From contig CAXUDP010000001.1 of the NCBI GenBank assembly GCA_964249735.1, forward strand, positions 1-64,000: a stretch of 64,000 nucleotides of DNA, written 5' to 3'. Source of the DNA: Lichenicola sp964249735. Lineage in GTDB: Bacteria > Pseudomonadota > Alphaproteobacteria > Acetobacterales > Acetobacteraceae. A model generated the notes under the pieces. It was not told the DNA's origin and made no database searches. It saw only the letters and a program-made list of their open reading frames with translations. Shown here in pieces: positions 44,100-55,629 of this stretch (its first letter is position 1; each line of letters starts with the position of its first letter). Position numbers and translations under genes: made by a program.

Positions 44100-44987
44100 T
44101 CAGGAGGCGGCCCGGTTCAGCAACATCAGCACGCCGTCGAGCTGGTCCAGCGTGTCGTAGTGGATCCGCAACTGGCCGCTCCGGCCGTCGAACTTCAGCT
44201 CCACCCTGAGGCCGAGCGTCTGCCGCAAGTCACGTTCGAGGGCCGCAAGCTCGGGATCCCTGCCCTCGCCTGGGTTGATCGCAGCACGGGCCGCAGGCGG
44301 TGCCACCCGGGCGGCGTTGATGTGGCTCTGCGCCAGCGCCTCGGTCTGACGCACGGACAGGCGCTTGGCGATCACGGCCAGGGCGGCCTTCGCGGGATCG
44401 GGATGGCCGATCAGGGCACGGGCATGGCCCGCGGACAACGCGCCGTTGATCACCTCACGGCGTACGCTGTCGGGGAGCTGGAGCAGGCGGATGGTGTTGG
44501 CGACATGGCTGCGAGACTTGCCGACCGCCCCTGCGAGCTCCTCCTGCGTCATCGCGTAGTCCCGCATCAGGCGATGCAGGCCCTCGGCCTCCTCGATGGC
44601 GTTGAGGTCCTGGCGCTGCAGGTTCTCGACCAGGGCGGCAGCCATCGCCTCGGCATCGGCCAGTTGGCGCACATGCACCGGCACCGCGTGCAGGCCCGCC
44701 TTCTGCGCCGCGCGCCAGCGCCGCTCGCCGCCGATGATCTGGTAGCGACCGGGTTGGCCGGGGTGCGGGCGGGCCAGGATCGGTTGCAGGATGCCGCGGG
44801 CGCGGATCGACTCTGTCAGCTCCTCCAGCGAGTCCGGCTCCATGGCCTGGCGCGGCTGGAACGGTCCTGCTTCCAGCAGTTCGATCGGCAGGGCATGGAT
44901 GCCTTCGCCCTGGCGGTCCGGCCCGTCCTGGGCGCGGTCGCCGAGCAGGGCGGCCAGCCCGCGGCCGAGCCTCGGCGGGTTGCTCAT
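44100..44987 (-). CDS. parB: Chromosome partitioning protein ParB
   Basis: This 295-residue CTP-dependent DNA clamp binds parS and segregates the origin. The N-terminal SNPPRLGRGLAALLG is the ParA-interaction motif. The CTP-binding GRYQIIGGERRWRAAQKAG (GERR/RWRA boxes) and ENLQRQDLNAIEEAEG follow, then the helix-turn-helix TQEELAGAVGKSRSHVANTIRLL and a C-terminal dimerisation domain. Its ATG overlaps the parA stop (ATGA). A perfect parS lies 1.4 kb upstream inside rsmG, supporting the chromosomal rather than plasmid class. Confidence 0.95.
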   Translation of the reverse strand: MSNPPRLGRGLAALLGDRAQDGPDRQGEGIHALPIELLEAGPFQPRQAMEPDSLEELTESIRARGILQPILARPHPGQPGRYQIIGGERRWRAAQKAGLHAVPVHVRQLADAEAMAAALVENLQRQDLNAIEEAEGLHRLMRDYAMTQEELAGAVGKSRSHVANTIRLLQLPDSVRREVINGALSAGHARALIGHPDPAKAALAVIAKRLSVRQTEALAQSHINAARVAPPAARAAINPGEGRDPELAALERDLRQTLGLRVELKFDGRSGQLRIHYDTLDQLDGVLMLLNRAAS

Positions 44988-45832
44988 CGGGCGGGCTCCC
45001 GGTCGGCGCGGCCGAGCAACTCGTCTGCCAGCCTGACATAGGCGAGTGCGCCGCTCGACCTGGGGTCGTAGAGGTGGGCCGGCTTGCCGTGGCTCTGGGC
45101 TTCGGAGATGCGGATGTTGCGCGGGATCATGGTCTCGAACACCTGGTCGCCGAAGAAGCCACGCGCGTCGGCGGCGACCAGCTCGGACAGGTTGTTCCTG
45201 CGGTCGAACATGGTCAGCACCAGCCCCTGCAGACGCAGCGACGGGTTGAAGGCACGGCGGATGCGCTCCACGGTGCGGATCAGCTGGCTGACGCCCTCCA
45301 GGGCGAAGAACTCGCATTGCAGCGGCACCAGCACCGAACGGGCGGCGACCAGGGCGTTGAGGGTCAGCAGGCCCAGGCTCGGCGGGCAGTCGATCAGGAC
45401 GAAATCGTGGCCCTGCGCGGCCTTCCCGGACAGGGCGTCGCGCAGGCGGTACTCGCGTCGCTCCATCTCGACCAGCTCGATCTCGGCGCCGGCGAGCTCG
45501 TTGTCGGCCGGAACGACCGACAGGCCCGGAATCTCGGTCAGCACCGACAGCTCGTCCAGTGGCTGGGCTTCTGCGATCAGGGCATAGCTGCCAGCGCGCC
45601 GGCCGTGATCGATGCCGAGGCCGGTCGAGGCGTTGCCTTGCGGATCGAGGTCGATCAGCAGCACGCTGTGCCCCTGCACCGCGAGCGCGGTAGCCAGGTT
45701 GATGGCGGTGGTGGTCTTGCCGACGCCGCCCTTCTGGTTGGCGATGGCCAGGATGTGCGGGGTCTGGGTGGCGGAGTCGCCGGGCCTACCGGCCGTGCGC
45801 CCGGTCGGGCTGTCTGACACGCCTGATTTCAC
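44984..45832 (-). CDS. parA: Chromosome partitioning ATPase ParA (Soj)
   Basis: This 282-residue Walker-type ATPase has the deviant Walker A ANQKGGVGKTTTAINLA, Walker A' DLDPQGNASTGLG and Walker B FVLIDCPPSLGLLTLNAL. It forms the nucleoid gradient that moves ParB-parS complexes. The first 25 residues (Pro/Gly/Ser-rich) precede the fold and overlap the 3' end of rsmG by 47 bases, so the start could be a few codons later (for example the GTG at 45820). It is part of the conserved mnmG-rsmG-parA-parB run near the origin. Confidence 0.95.
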   Translation of the reverse strand: MKSGVSDSPTGRTAGRPGDSATQTPHILAIANQKGGVGKTTTAINLATALAVQGHSVLLIDLDPQGNASTGLGIDHGRRAGSYALIAEAQPLDELSVLTEIPGLSVVPADNELAGAEIELVEMERREYRLRDALSGKAAQGHDFVLIDCPPSLGLLTLNALVAARSVLVPLQCEFFALEGVSQLIRTVERIRRAFNPSLRLQGLVLTMFDRRNNLSELVAADARGFFGDQVFETMIPRNIRISEAQSHGKPAHLYDPRSSGALAYVRLADELLGRADREPAR

Positions 45833-46417
45833 TCAGCCTGAGGATGACGCCGTCCGGGTCGGTCCGGCTTGGACGTCGGGAGACCGCCATGTGCCATTCC
45901 GCGGCGGCTGCGGTCAATTCGTCCTCGGCGCCGCGTCCCTTGAGGAACAGGCAGATGCCGTCGTCGGTCAGGAGCCGCGCCGACCATCCCAGCAGACGCG
46001 GCAGCGGGGCCAGGGCGCGGGCGGTGAGGTAGCGCGTCGGCGGCAGATCCGCCTGCTCGATCCGCCTCGCGATCACGGTGGCCGCGGTTCCGGTTGCCCG
46101 TGCCGCTTCGCGCAGGAAGCTCGCCTTGCGCTGGTCTGCCTCGACCAGGGTCACCGGACTGTCGTTGGCGATCGCAAGTACCAGTCCCGGGAAACCGCCG
46201 CCGGAGCCCAGGTCGACAAAGGGGGTGCCATGTGGAAGCTCCTCCAGGAGCTGCAGGCTGTCGGCGACGTGACGGCTCCAGAGCTGCGGCAGGTCGTGCG
46301 GCGAGATCAGGTTGATCCGCTGGTTCCAGCGTTGCAGGAGCTCGGCGAATACCGCCAGCCGCTGCGATGTTTCACGTGAAACATCCGGAACGGCCGGTGG
46401 AGGCGGGACACCGGACG

Positions 46418-46421
<4 letters not shown>
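45786..46421 (-). CDS. rsmG: 16S rRNA (guanine527-N7)-methyltransferase
   Basis: This 211-residue class I methyltransferase has SAM loop TPFVDLGSGGGFPGLVLA, INLIS before it and FLKGRGAEDEL late, as in RsmG/GidB. It methylates N7 of G527 in 16S rRNA; loss gives low-level streptomycin resistance. Its ATG overlaps the mnmG stop (ATGA). The N-terminal codons PDVSRETS encode, and coincide with, a perfect parS partition site, a combination known in other bacteria. Confidence 0.95.
46368..46383. promoter_or_regulatory. parS: parS centromere site
   Basis: TGTTTCACGTGAAACA is an exact match to the 16-base palindromic parS consensus bound by chromosomal ParB. It lies inside the 5' part of rsmG, about 5.5 kb from the candidate oriC. 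ParB would load here and spread, and nearby parA-parB confirm the system. No second perfect copy was noticed in the window by eye. Confidence 0.95.
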
Positions 46422-48283
<1,862 letters not shown>

Positions 48284-48314
48284 CCCCTGCCTCGCCTGCG
48301 GCCGGACGCGCGCG

Positions 48315-49625
48315 TCACTTGCCGATGCAGAACTGGTTGAACACGGTGTCTAGCAGATCTTCCACGCCGACCGCGCCGGTCAGGCGTCCCAATGCCTGCA
48401 TGGCAAGCCTCAGCGCCTCGCCACGCAACTCGGCGAGTTCCAGGTGACGTGCGGCCTGCAGATGTCCCGTCGTCTCGGTGATCCCGGCGCGATGCCGCGC
48501 GCGCGTCAGCGGCGGTCCGGCGTTGGACGCGGTCAGGCCGCGCACTGCATCGGCCAACCGGTTCTCGAGCAGGGCGATCCCGTCGCCGGTTCGTGCGCTG
48601 ACGCCGAGCCAGCCCGGGGGTGCCGCGACCAGGTCCACCTTGTTCCAGACCTGCAGGCCGACCGGCGGGCCGTCCGGCACGAGCCCGCCGGCTGCAACGC
48701 GTATGACCAGGTCGGCCTGTTCCGCCTGGCGACGCGCACGACGCACCCCTTCGGCTTCCAGCGAGTCCTCGGCATCGCGCAGGCCGGCGGTGTCGACCAG
48801 CGTCACCGGAACGTCTCCCAGCACCAGGCGCACCTCGATCGCATCCCGCGTCGTGCCGGGACGATCCGAGACGATCGCCGCCTCGCGCCCGGCCAGGCGG
48901 TTCAGCAGGCTGGACTTGCCCACGTTCGGCGGCCCGACGATGGCGATGAACAGTCCCGACCGGACCCGCGTTCCCCGATCGCCCTCGGCCAGGTGCGCCG
49001 CCATCTCGTGCCGGAGCGCGTCCAGCTCCCGGATCAGGGCGACCTCGATCTCGGGTGGCAGGTCCTCGTCGGGGAAGTCGATCAACGCTTCCTGGTGCGC
49101 CAGCATCCGACGCAGTCGTGCCGCCCAGTCGGCATAGAGCCGGCTCAGCGCACCGTCCGCCTGGCGCAGCGCCTGTCGTCGCTGCGCTTCGGTCTCCGCC
49201 TCGATCAGGTCGGCGATGCCTTCCGCTTCCAGCAGGTCGAGCCGGTTGTTGAGGAAGGCCCGTCTGGTGAACTCGCCCGGTTCCGCCGGTCGTGCACCGG
49301 ACGCCACCAGCGCCGCAGAGACCGCCTCCACCACGGCCGGGCCGGCATGGAGATGCAGCTCGGCGCAGTCCTCGCCGGTGTAGCTGGCGGGTCCGGGGAA
49401 CCAGAGCACGAGGGCCCGATCCAGCAGCTCGCCGGCAGGCTCCGCGTGCAGGGCGCGCAAGGTCGCATGGCGGGGTTCCGGCCGATGGCCGCACAGGCGG
49501 TCGAGGATCGGTCCGCTTCGGCTGCCGCTGATCCGGATCACCGCAATCGCGGCGCGTCCGGCTCCGGTCGCCCGGGCGAAGATGGTCGCCTGCCCACCTC
49601 CCTGCTCCGGCCCGCGGCCGATCAC
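48315..49625 (-). CDS. mnmE: tRNA modification GTPase MnmE
   Basis: This 436-residue partner of MnmG has an N-terminal tetrahydrofolate-binding domain (TIFARATGAGRAAIAVIRISG), a central helical region and an inserted G domain with GPPNVGKSSLLN, DTAGLRD and NKVD. The invariant C-terminal CIGK closes the protein. The start is taken at GTG 49625, a few codons before the usual MTDTIFA-like beginning; no ATG is available. It diverges from the ogt-like gene with 82 bases between starts. Confidence 0.94.
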   Translation of the reverse strand: MIGRGPEQGGGQATIFARATGAGRAAIAVIRISGSRSGPILDRLCGHRPEPRHATLRALHAEPAGELLDRALVLWFPGPASYTGEDCAELHLHAGPAVVEAVSAALVASGARPAEPGEFTRRAFLNNRLDLLEAEGIADLIEAETEAQRRQALRQADGALSRLYADWAARLRRMLAHQEALIDFPDEDLPPEIEVALIRELDALRHEMAAHLAEGDRGTRVRSGLFIAIVGPPNVGKSSLLNRLAGREAAIVSDRPGTTRDAIEVRLVLGDVPVTLVDTAGLRDAEDSLEAEGVRRARRQAEQADLVIRVAAGGLVPDGPPVGLQVWNKVDLVAAPPGWLGVSARTGDGIALLENRLADAVRGLTASNAGPPLTRARHRAGITETTGHLQAARHLELAELRGEALRLAMQALGRLTGAVGVEDLLDTVFNQFCIGK

Positions 49626-49707
49626 GTGCGGCAGCCCGTGCTTGACACGGCGCCGGACGTGGACTGCGATGGCTGGACGGTGCCGGCACCGGCCTGAGAG
49701 GTACTGC

Positions 49708-50184
49708 TTGCCACAACTGTCACTGCACTCTCCGTTGGGGCCGCTGACCCTGACACAGGAAGAGGATGCCATAGTTGCCCTGGATTGGGGCTGGAGCAGC
49801 GAGCAGTCGCAGACCGTCCTGCTCCGCGCGGCGCACGAGCAGCTGCAGGCATATCTCGATGGCGAGCTCACCTGCTTCACCGTCAAGCTGGCGCCGGTTC
49901 CGTCGACGCCATACCGGCACCGGGTCTGGGAAGCGCTGCGTGCGATCCCGCATGGCGAAACCCGCACCTATGCCGAGCTTGCCCGCATGGTGGGCGGATC
50001 CGCCCGGTCGATCGGACAGGCCAACGGATGCAACCCGCTGCCGATCCTGATCCCCTGCCACCGGGTGGTGGCGGCAAGGCACCTTGGCGGCTTCTCGGCC
50101 CAGGGCGGCCTCGACACCAAGCGCTTCCTGCTCTCGCTCGAAGCCGCACGCCTGCCCTGGCAGGCAGACGGTCTTGCCGCATGA
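49708..50184 (+). CDS. ogt: Methylated-DNA-protein cysteine methyltransferase
   Basis: This 158-residue suicide DNA repair protein transfers the methyl group of O6-methylguanine (and O4-methylthymine) to its own Cys117 in LIPCHRVV. The helix-turn-helix region GETRTYAELARMVGGSARSIGQA and the Asn hinge NGCNPLPILIPCHR are intact. The start is a TTG with GAGAGG six bases ahead; no ATG fits. It overlaps the quinone oxidoreductase gene by four bases (ATGA). The short N-terminal domain without Ada parts fits Ogt/MGMT. Confidence 0.92.
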   Translation: MPQLSLHSPLGPLTLTQEEDAIVALDWGWSSEQSQTVLLRAAHEQLQAYLDGELTCFTVKLAPVPSTPYRHRVWEALRAIPHGETRTYAELARMVGGSARSIGQANGCNPLPILIPCHRVVAARHLGGFSAQGGLDTKRFLLSLEAARLPWQADGLAA

Positions 50185-51155
50185 GCAAGGCTGTCCGTGT
50201 TCATGCCTATGGCGGCGCGGAGGCGCTGAGCTGGGACGACGTGCCCACGCCGTCGCCGGCGGCGGGGGAGATCCTGATCCGCCAGGAGGCGATCGGCCTC
50301 AACTTCATCGACATCTACTACCGCACCGGCCTGTATAAGCTGCCGACGCTGCCGGCCGTGATCGGCATGGAGGCGGCGGGCGTCGTGGAGGCGGCAGGCA
50401 GCGACGTCACCACCCTGGCGGTGGGCGACCGCGTCGCCTATCCGACCCAGCTCGGCGCCTATGCCCGCTACCGCACGCTTGCAGCCGACCTTGTGGTGCG
50501 CCTGCCGGACACGATCGACACCCGGACCGCAGCGGCGATGATGCTGCGCGGGCTTACGGTGCAGGCGCTGCTGCGCCAGGTGCACGCGCTGGCGGCGGGC
50601 GAGACGATCCTGGTGCATGCCGCGGCCGGCGGGGTCGGCCTGCTGCTGTGCCAGTGGGCGGCCCATCTCGGCGCGACGGTGATCGGCGTGGTGTCGACGC
50701 CGCAGAAGGCGGAGCTCGCTGGCCGTCATGGCGCCACCCACACGATCATCGGCCTCGACGACCTGCCGCAGACGGTCAGGCGGCTGACCGGCGGCGCCAT
50801 GGTGCCGGTGGTGTATGACAGCGTCGGCCGGGACAGCTTCGTCCCGAGCCTGGACTGCCTGGCGCCGCGCGGGCTGATGGTCAGCTACGGCAACGCGTCC
50901 GGCGAGGTCACCGGCGTGTCGCTCGGCATGCTCGCCGCACGCGGCAGCCTTTACGTCACCCGGCCGAAGCTGACGAGCTTCATCGGCCGGCGCGAACAGC
51001 TGGAGCAGGCCTCCGCGGAGCTGTTCGACGTGGTGGCGCAGGGTGCGGTGCGGATCGAGATCGGATCCAGTTTCCCGCTGTCGCAGGCGGCCGATGCGCA
51101 TCGGGCACTGGAATCGCGACGCACCACCGGCAGCACGATCCTGATCCCCGACTGA
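50181..51155 (+). CDS. qor: Quinone oxidoreductase (zeta-crystallin-like, NADPH)
   Basis: This 324-residue medium-chain dehydrogenase without zinc ligands matches Qor. Features are NFIDIYYRTGLYKLPTLP, GMEAAGVVEAAG, the Rossmann loop VHAAAGGVGLLLCQWAAHLGATVIG and VYDSVGRDSF. It reduces quinones by one electron using NADPH. It is translationally coupled to the ogt gene and converges with rho, 28 bases apart. Confidence 0.9.
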   Translation: MSKAVRVHAYGGAEALSWDDVPTPSPAAGEILIRQEAIGLNFIDIYYRTGLYKLPTLPAVIGMEAAGVVEAAGSDVTTLAVGDRVAYPTQLGAYARYRTLAADLVVRLPDTIDTRTAAAMMLRGLTVQALLRQVHALAAGETILVHAAAGGVGLLLCQWAAHLGATVIGVVSTPQKAELAGRHGATHTIIGLDDLPQTVRRLTGGAMVPVVYDSVGRDSFVPSLDCLAPRGLMVSYGNASGEVTGVSLGMLAARGSLYVTRPKLTSFIGRREQLEQASAELFDVVAQGAVRIEIGSSFPLSQAADAHRALESRRTTGSTILIPD

Positions 51156-51183
51156 CGGACGAGGATCCGCCGGCCGGGCTTCG

Positions 51184-52458
<1,275 letters not shown>

Positions 52459-52617
52459 GGGACGCCTCGAATGGGGTCGATCGTGCGGAGGGGGAGGAAC
52501 GATCGGCAGGACGCCGACGGTCGATGCTGACGAGGGAGAACCCCGTACCTGTTCGATCGAAAACCGTTCCGAGTGGAGGGATCCCGTACAGGCAGGAGGT
52601 GCCGAGGGACGACGACG

Positions 52618-52646
52618 AGATAGGTGCGATGGCCCCGGCTTGTCAA
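52618..52646 (-). promoter_or_regulatory. Putative rho promoter
   Basis: On the minus strand TTGACA (52646-52641) and CTATCT (52623-52618) are separated by 17 bases, a good sigma-70 arrangement. The predicted start would leave a leader of about 150 bases before the rho ATG, suitable for the autogenous attenuation known for rho in other bacteria. The whole gap 52459-52734 contains no gene. Confidence 0.5.
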
Positions 52647-52734
52647 GAAGAGGCAGGCCGGCCAGATGGTCCGAGCCGCACGGGCGGCGCAGCGGATGCC
52701 GTCCAGATCTGGAGACCGCTTCCCGGTGGCAGCC

Positions 52735-53703
52735 TCAGCGGTTGCCGAGCCAGCCCTTGCGCCAGAACCAGATCATCGGCAGCACGATCGTCAGACCCAT
52801 CAAGCCAAGCGCATACCAGTAGCCGAAGCTCCAGCTCAGCTCCGGGATGTCCTTGAAGTTCATCCCGTAGATGCTGGCGATCAGGGTAGGCGGGATGCCG
52901 ACGATGCTGACCACGGTCAGGATCTTGATGCCGTTGTTCTGCTCGATGTTGATGAAGCCGAGCGTCGCGTCGAGCAGAAACTGCACCTTGGTGTTCAGCT
53001 GGCCGTCATAGTCGTTCAACGAAGCGATGTCGCGGACCAGCAGGGCCAGCTGCGCCGAGAACCATTCCCTGTTCACGCACGGGTGGTGCTCGCCGAGATA
53101 GGTGATCACCCGTTGCAGCCCGAGCAGGCTGTCGCGCACTCCCGACACCAGGTCGGCCTTGCTGCCGACCTCCACCAGAAGGCCGCGCAGCTTGCGGTCG
53201 ATGTTGTTGCCGCTGCCGTCCTGCGCCTGGAACACCCGCCTGGAGATGCTGTCGAGGTCATGGCCGCACATCTCCAGCAGGTCGGCGATCCGGTCGATGA
53301 TCGCTTCCAGCAGAAGCAGCATGATGTCGCTGCCCGCCTGCGGCGCAGCACTTCCTGCCACCCGCTCGCCCACGGTCTCGAACACAGTGTAGTCGGTGTA
53401 GCGGATGGTGACGAGACGGTCGCGGCTCAGCACGAAGCCGACCGAGGCCAGCAACGAGACCTCGCCGATCCGGCGCACCAGCGGCGTGGACAGGTAGAAG
53501 TTGTCCTCCTCCGCGTAGACCCGCGAGGAGCTTTCGATCTCCTCGATCTCCGGCCGGGTCGGCATGCGCAGGCCCGTCAGGCGCTGCGCCAGCAGGCGCT
53601 CCTCCTCGGTCGGGTTCAGCAGGTCGAACCAGGCGACACCCGCAACCTCGGTGTCCGTCGAGACAGCGGACGGGGCACGGCCGGACGGACGGGAGACGAA
53701 CAT
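52735..53703 (-). CDS. corA: CorA-like magnesium/cobalt transporter
   Basis: This 322-residue protein has an acidic, mostly soluble N-terminal domain (FDLLNPTEEE, RPEIEEIE), a long stalk helix and two C-terminal membrane helices. The first helix ends in the universal YGMNF (Gly-Met-Asn) selectivity motif. The second is rich in tryptophan and ends in basic residues (WFWRKGWLGNR), as usual. The ATG at 53703 has AGGAG six bases ahead; an upstream ATG at 53757 lacks one. It lies upstream of rho on the same strand but has its own spacing of 276 bases. Confidence 0.92.
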   Translation of the reverse strand: MFVSRPSGRAPSAVSTDTEVAGVAWFDLLNPTEEERLLAQRLTGLRMPTRPEIEEIESSSRVYAEEDNFYLSTPLVRRIGEVSLLASVGFVLSRDRLVTIRYTDYTVFETVGERVAGSAAPQAGSDIMLLLLEAIIDRIADLLEMCGHDLDSISRRVFQAQDGSGNNIDRKLRGLLVEVGSKADLVSGVRDSLLGLQRVITYLGEHHPCVNREWFSAQLALLVRDIASLNDYDGQLNTKVQFLLDATLGFINIEQNNGIKILTVVSIVGIPPTLIASIYGMNFKDIPELSWSFGYWYALGLMGLTIVLPMIWFWRKGWLGNR

Positions 53704-53862
53704 GGACACTCCTGCGGCGGACGACGCGTGATGGACAGGCGTGACCGGAGCTGTCAACGACGTGTCCCTGCCGCCCCGAGGCCGCGGGGCTCATCCGCGA
53801 CGCCGTCCGCGCGCAACCGTTCCCGCAGACGGACGCTTCAAGCCTTGTTCTGGAGGCGTGAC

Positions 53863-54951
53863 ATGGATCCTGCGATCGGACCTCAAGCGGCAACACCCGA
53901 TGACGGGTCCCGCGCCCTGGCCAGCCCGCGCCTGCCGGTGTCGCGTGTCCCGGATCCGGCAGCGCTTCCGGCACTGGGCGATCCCGGGGAACGGCGCGGC
54001 GAGATGCTGTATCGCCGGTTCGGCCGCAGCGACGAGGTGATCTCCGCCATCGGCCTCGGCGGCTTCCATCTCGGCAAGAACGCGGTCAGCGACGACGAGG
54101 CGGTGCGCCTGGTGCACCAGGCGGTCGATCGCGGCATCACCTTCATCGACAACTGCTGGGACTACAACGAGGGCCGGTCGGAACTGCGCGTCGGCGTGGC
54201 GCTGGACCAGGGCGGCTACCGGGACCGCGTGTTCCTGATGACCAAGATCGACGGCCGCACGAAGCAGGAGGCGGCCCGCCAGATCGACACCTCGCTCAAG
54301 CGGATGCGCACCGACCGGATCGACCTGGTGCAGCACCACGAGATCATCCGCTTCGACGATCCGGACCGCATCTTTGCCGAGGGCGGCGCAATGGAAGCCC
54401 TTGTCGAGGCGAAGGCGGCCGGCAAGCTGCGTCATATCGGCTTCACCGGCCACAAGGATCCGCGCATCCACCTGCAGATGCTGGCGGTGGCCGCCGAACG
54501 CGGCTTCCTGTTCGATGCGGTGCAGATGCCGCTCAACGTGATGGACGCGCATTTCCGCAGTTTCGCCCATCTCGTGCTGCCCTACCTGGTCGAGCATGGC
54601 ATCGCCGCATTGGGCATGAAAACGTTCGCCGACGGTGTGCTGCTCAAGAGCGGGGTCGCAATCGCGCCGATCGAGTATCTTCACTACTCCCTCAACCTGC
54701 CGACCTCCGTGGTCATCACCGGTGTCGAGACCCAGCGCGACCTGGACCAGGCGTTCGAGGCGGCGCGCACCTTCCAGCCCATGGATCGGACCAGGATCGC
54801 GGATCTGCTGGCTCGCAGCCGTCCGCATGCCCTGGACGGCAAGTACGAGCTGTTCAAGACCAGCGCCACCTTCGATGGCACCGCCAAGAACCCGCAGTGG
54901 CTGGGCGACGATGTCGAGGCGGTCAACAAGCTGGCGCCAGTGATGGAGTAA
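53863..54951 (+). CDS. Aldo/keto reductase, cytosolic paralogue
   Basis: This 362-residue aldo/keto reductase is closely related to the exported one at 42641. Shared blocks include IRxxDDPDRIFAxGGA, HIGFTGHKDPRIH, NVMDAHFRSFA and KYELFKTSATFDGTA. Active-site motifs NCWDYNEGRSELRVG, FLMTKIDGR and DLVQHHEI are present. The N-terminus (Ala/Pro-rich, no twin arginines) suggests it stays in the cytosol. TGGAGG precedes the ATG. The substrate is unknown. The gene diverges from corA. Confidence 0.85.
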   Translation: MDPAIGPQAATPDDGSRALASPRLPVSRVPDPAALPALGDPGERRGEMLYRRFGRSDEVISAIGLGGFHLGKNAVSDDEAVRLVHQAVDRGITFIDNCWDYNEGRSELRVGVALDQGGYRDRVFLMTKIDGRTKQEAARQIDTSLKRMRTDRIDLVQHHEIIRFDDPDRIFAEGGAMEALVEAKAAGKLRHIGFTGHKDPRIHLQMLAVAAERGFLFDAVQMPLNVMDAHFRSFAHLVLPYLVEHGIAALGMKTFADGVLLKSGVAIAPIEYLHYSLNLPTSVVITGVETQRDLDQAFEAARTFQPMDRTRIADLLARSRPHALDGKYELFKTSATFDGTAKNPQWLGDDVEAVNKLAPVME

Positions 54952-55013
54952 AACCCGGATCCGGACGATCGGGTCATTGCCGATTGTCCGTTCGGACCGC
55001 TACCGCAGCAGGC

Positions 55014-55502
55014 CTAGACTCGCCCGTAGCCGAAGCTGCTCTTCGGGACCGGTCGCAATGCCTCGATCCGGCTCTCCGGCGAGGTGTCGGGACGGTCCCG
55101 CGGCGTGGCCGGAAGCAGTACGCCATTGGGCAGAAGGACATAGCGCGAGATCTGACTGCTCGGCAGGTTGTGCAGCACCAGGAGCGGGACCGCACCCGGC
55201 CCGGCCGATGGGCTGAGGCTCCAGCGGTCGCTCCAGGTCAACTGGCGCTCGCTCATGTCGCCGAATATCGGCTGCGTGTCGATCGCCTGGATGTCGTATC
55301 CGCCTTGGCTGTCTCCCGGGTTGCCGTGTAGCACCAGACTGATGAAGGTGGACGAATTGCCACCCCCCAGTGGTTGCCGTCCCTGCCACTCACCGAAGAT
55401 CGGGCCGTTCTGTTCGGCGCAACCGGCCAGCGCCAGCATCGCCCCGAGCGCCCACATGGATCGTCCGAACCCCAGGTGGCCAAGTCGCCGATGCTTGGCC
55501 AT
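55014..55502 (-). CDS. Lipoprotein of unknown function
   Basis: This 162-residue protein has a lipoprotein signal (SMWALGAMLALAGC, lipobox LAGC at about residue 28). The mature part, with QNGPIFGEWQGRQPLGGG, a series of polar strands and TPRDRPDTSPES near the end, has no motif I recognise. GGAGGGC lies seven bases ahead of the ATG. It would be anchored to a membrane and probably lie in the periplasm. It converges with the aldo/keto reductase gene and follows the MFS gene on the same strand. Confidence 0.7.
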   Translation of the reverse strand: MAKHRRLGHLGFGRSMWALGAMLALAGCAEQNGPIFGEWQGRQPLGGGNSSTFISLVLHGNPGDSQGGYDIQAIDTQPIFGDMSERQLTWSDRWSLSPSAGPGAVPLLVLHNLPSSQISRYVLLPNGVLLPATPRDRPDTSPESRIEALRPVPKSSFGYGRV

Positions 55503-55629
55503 TGCCTGCCCTCCGCCGCGTTGTGCGCCGTTCGCAGCAGGAACGCGTGTGGCATGGAGAAGGATGCAGAAGGCCACGCGATCGGGACTGCGGGTTCCCG
55601 ATCCGGACCGGCCGTCCTGCTGAAACCGG

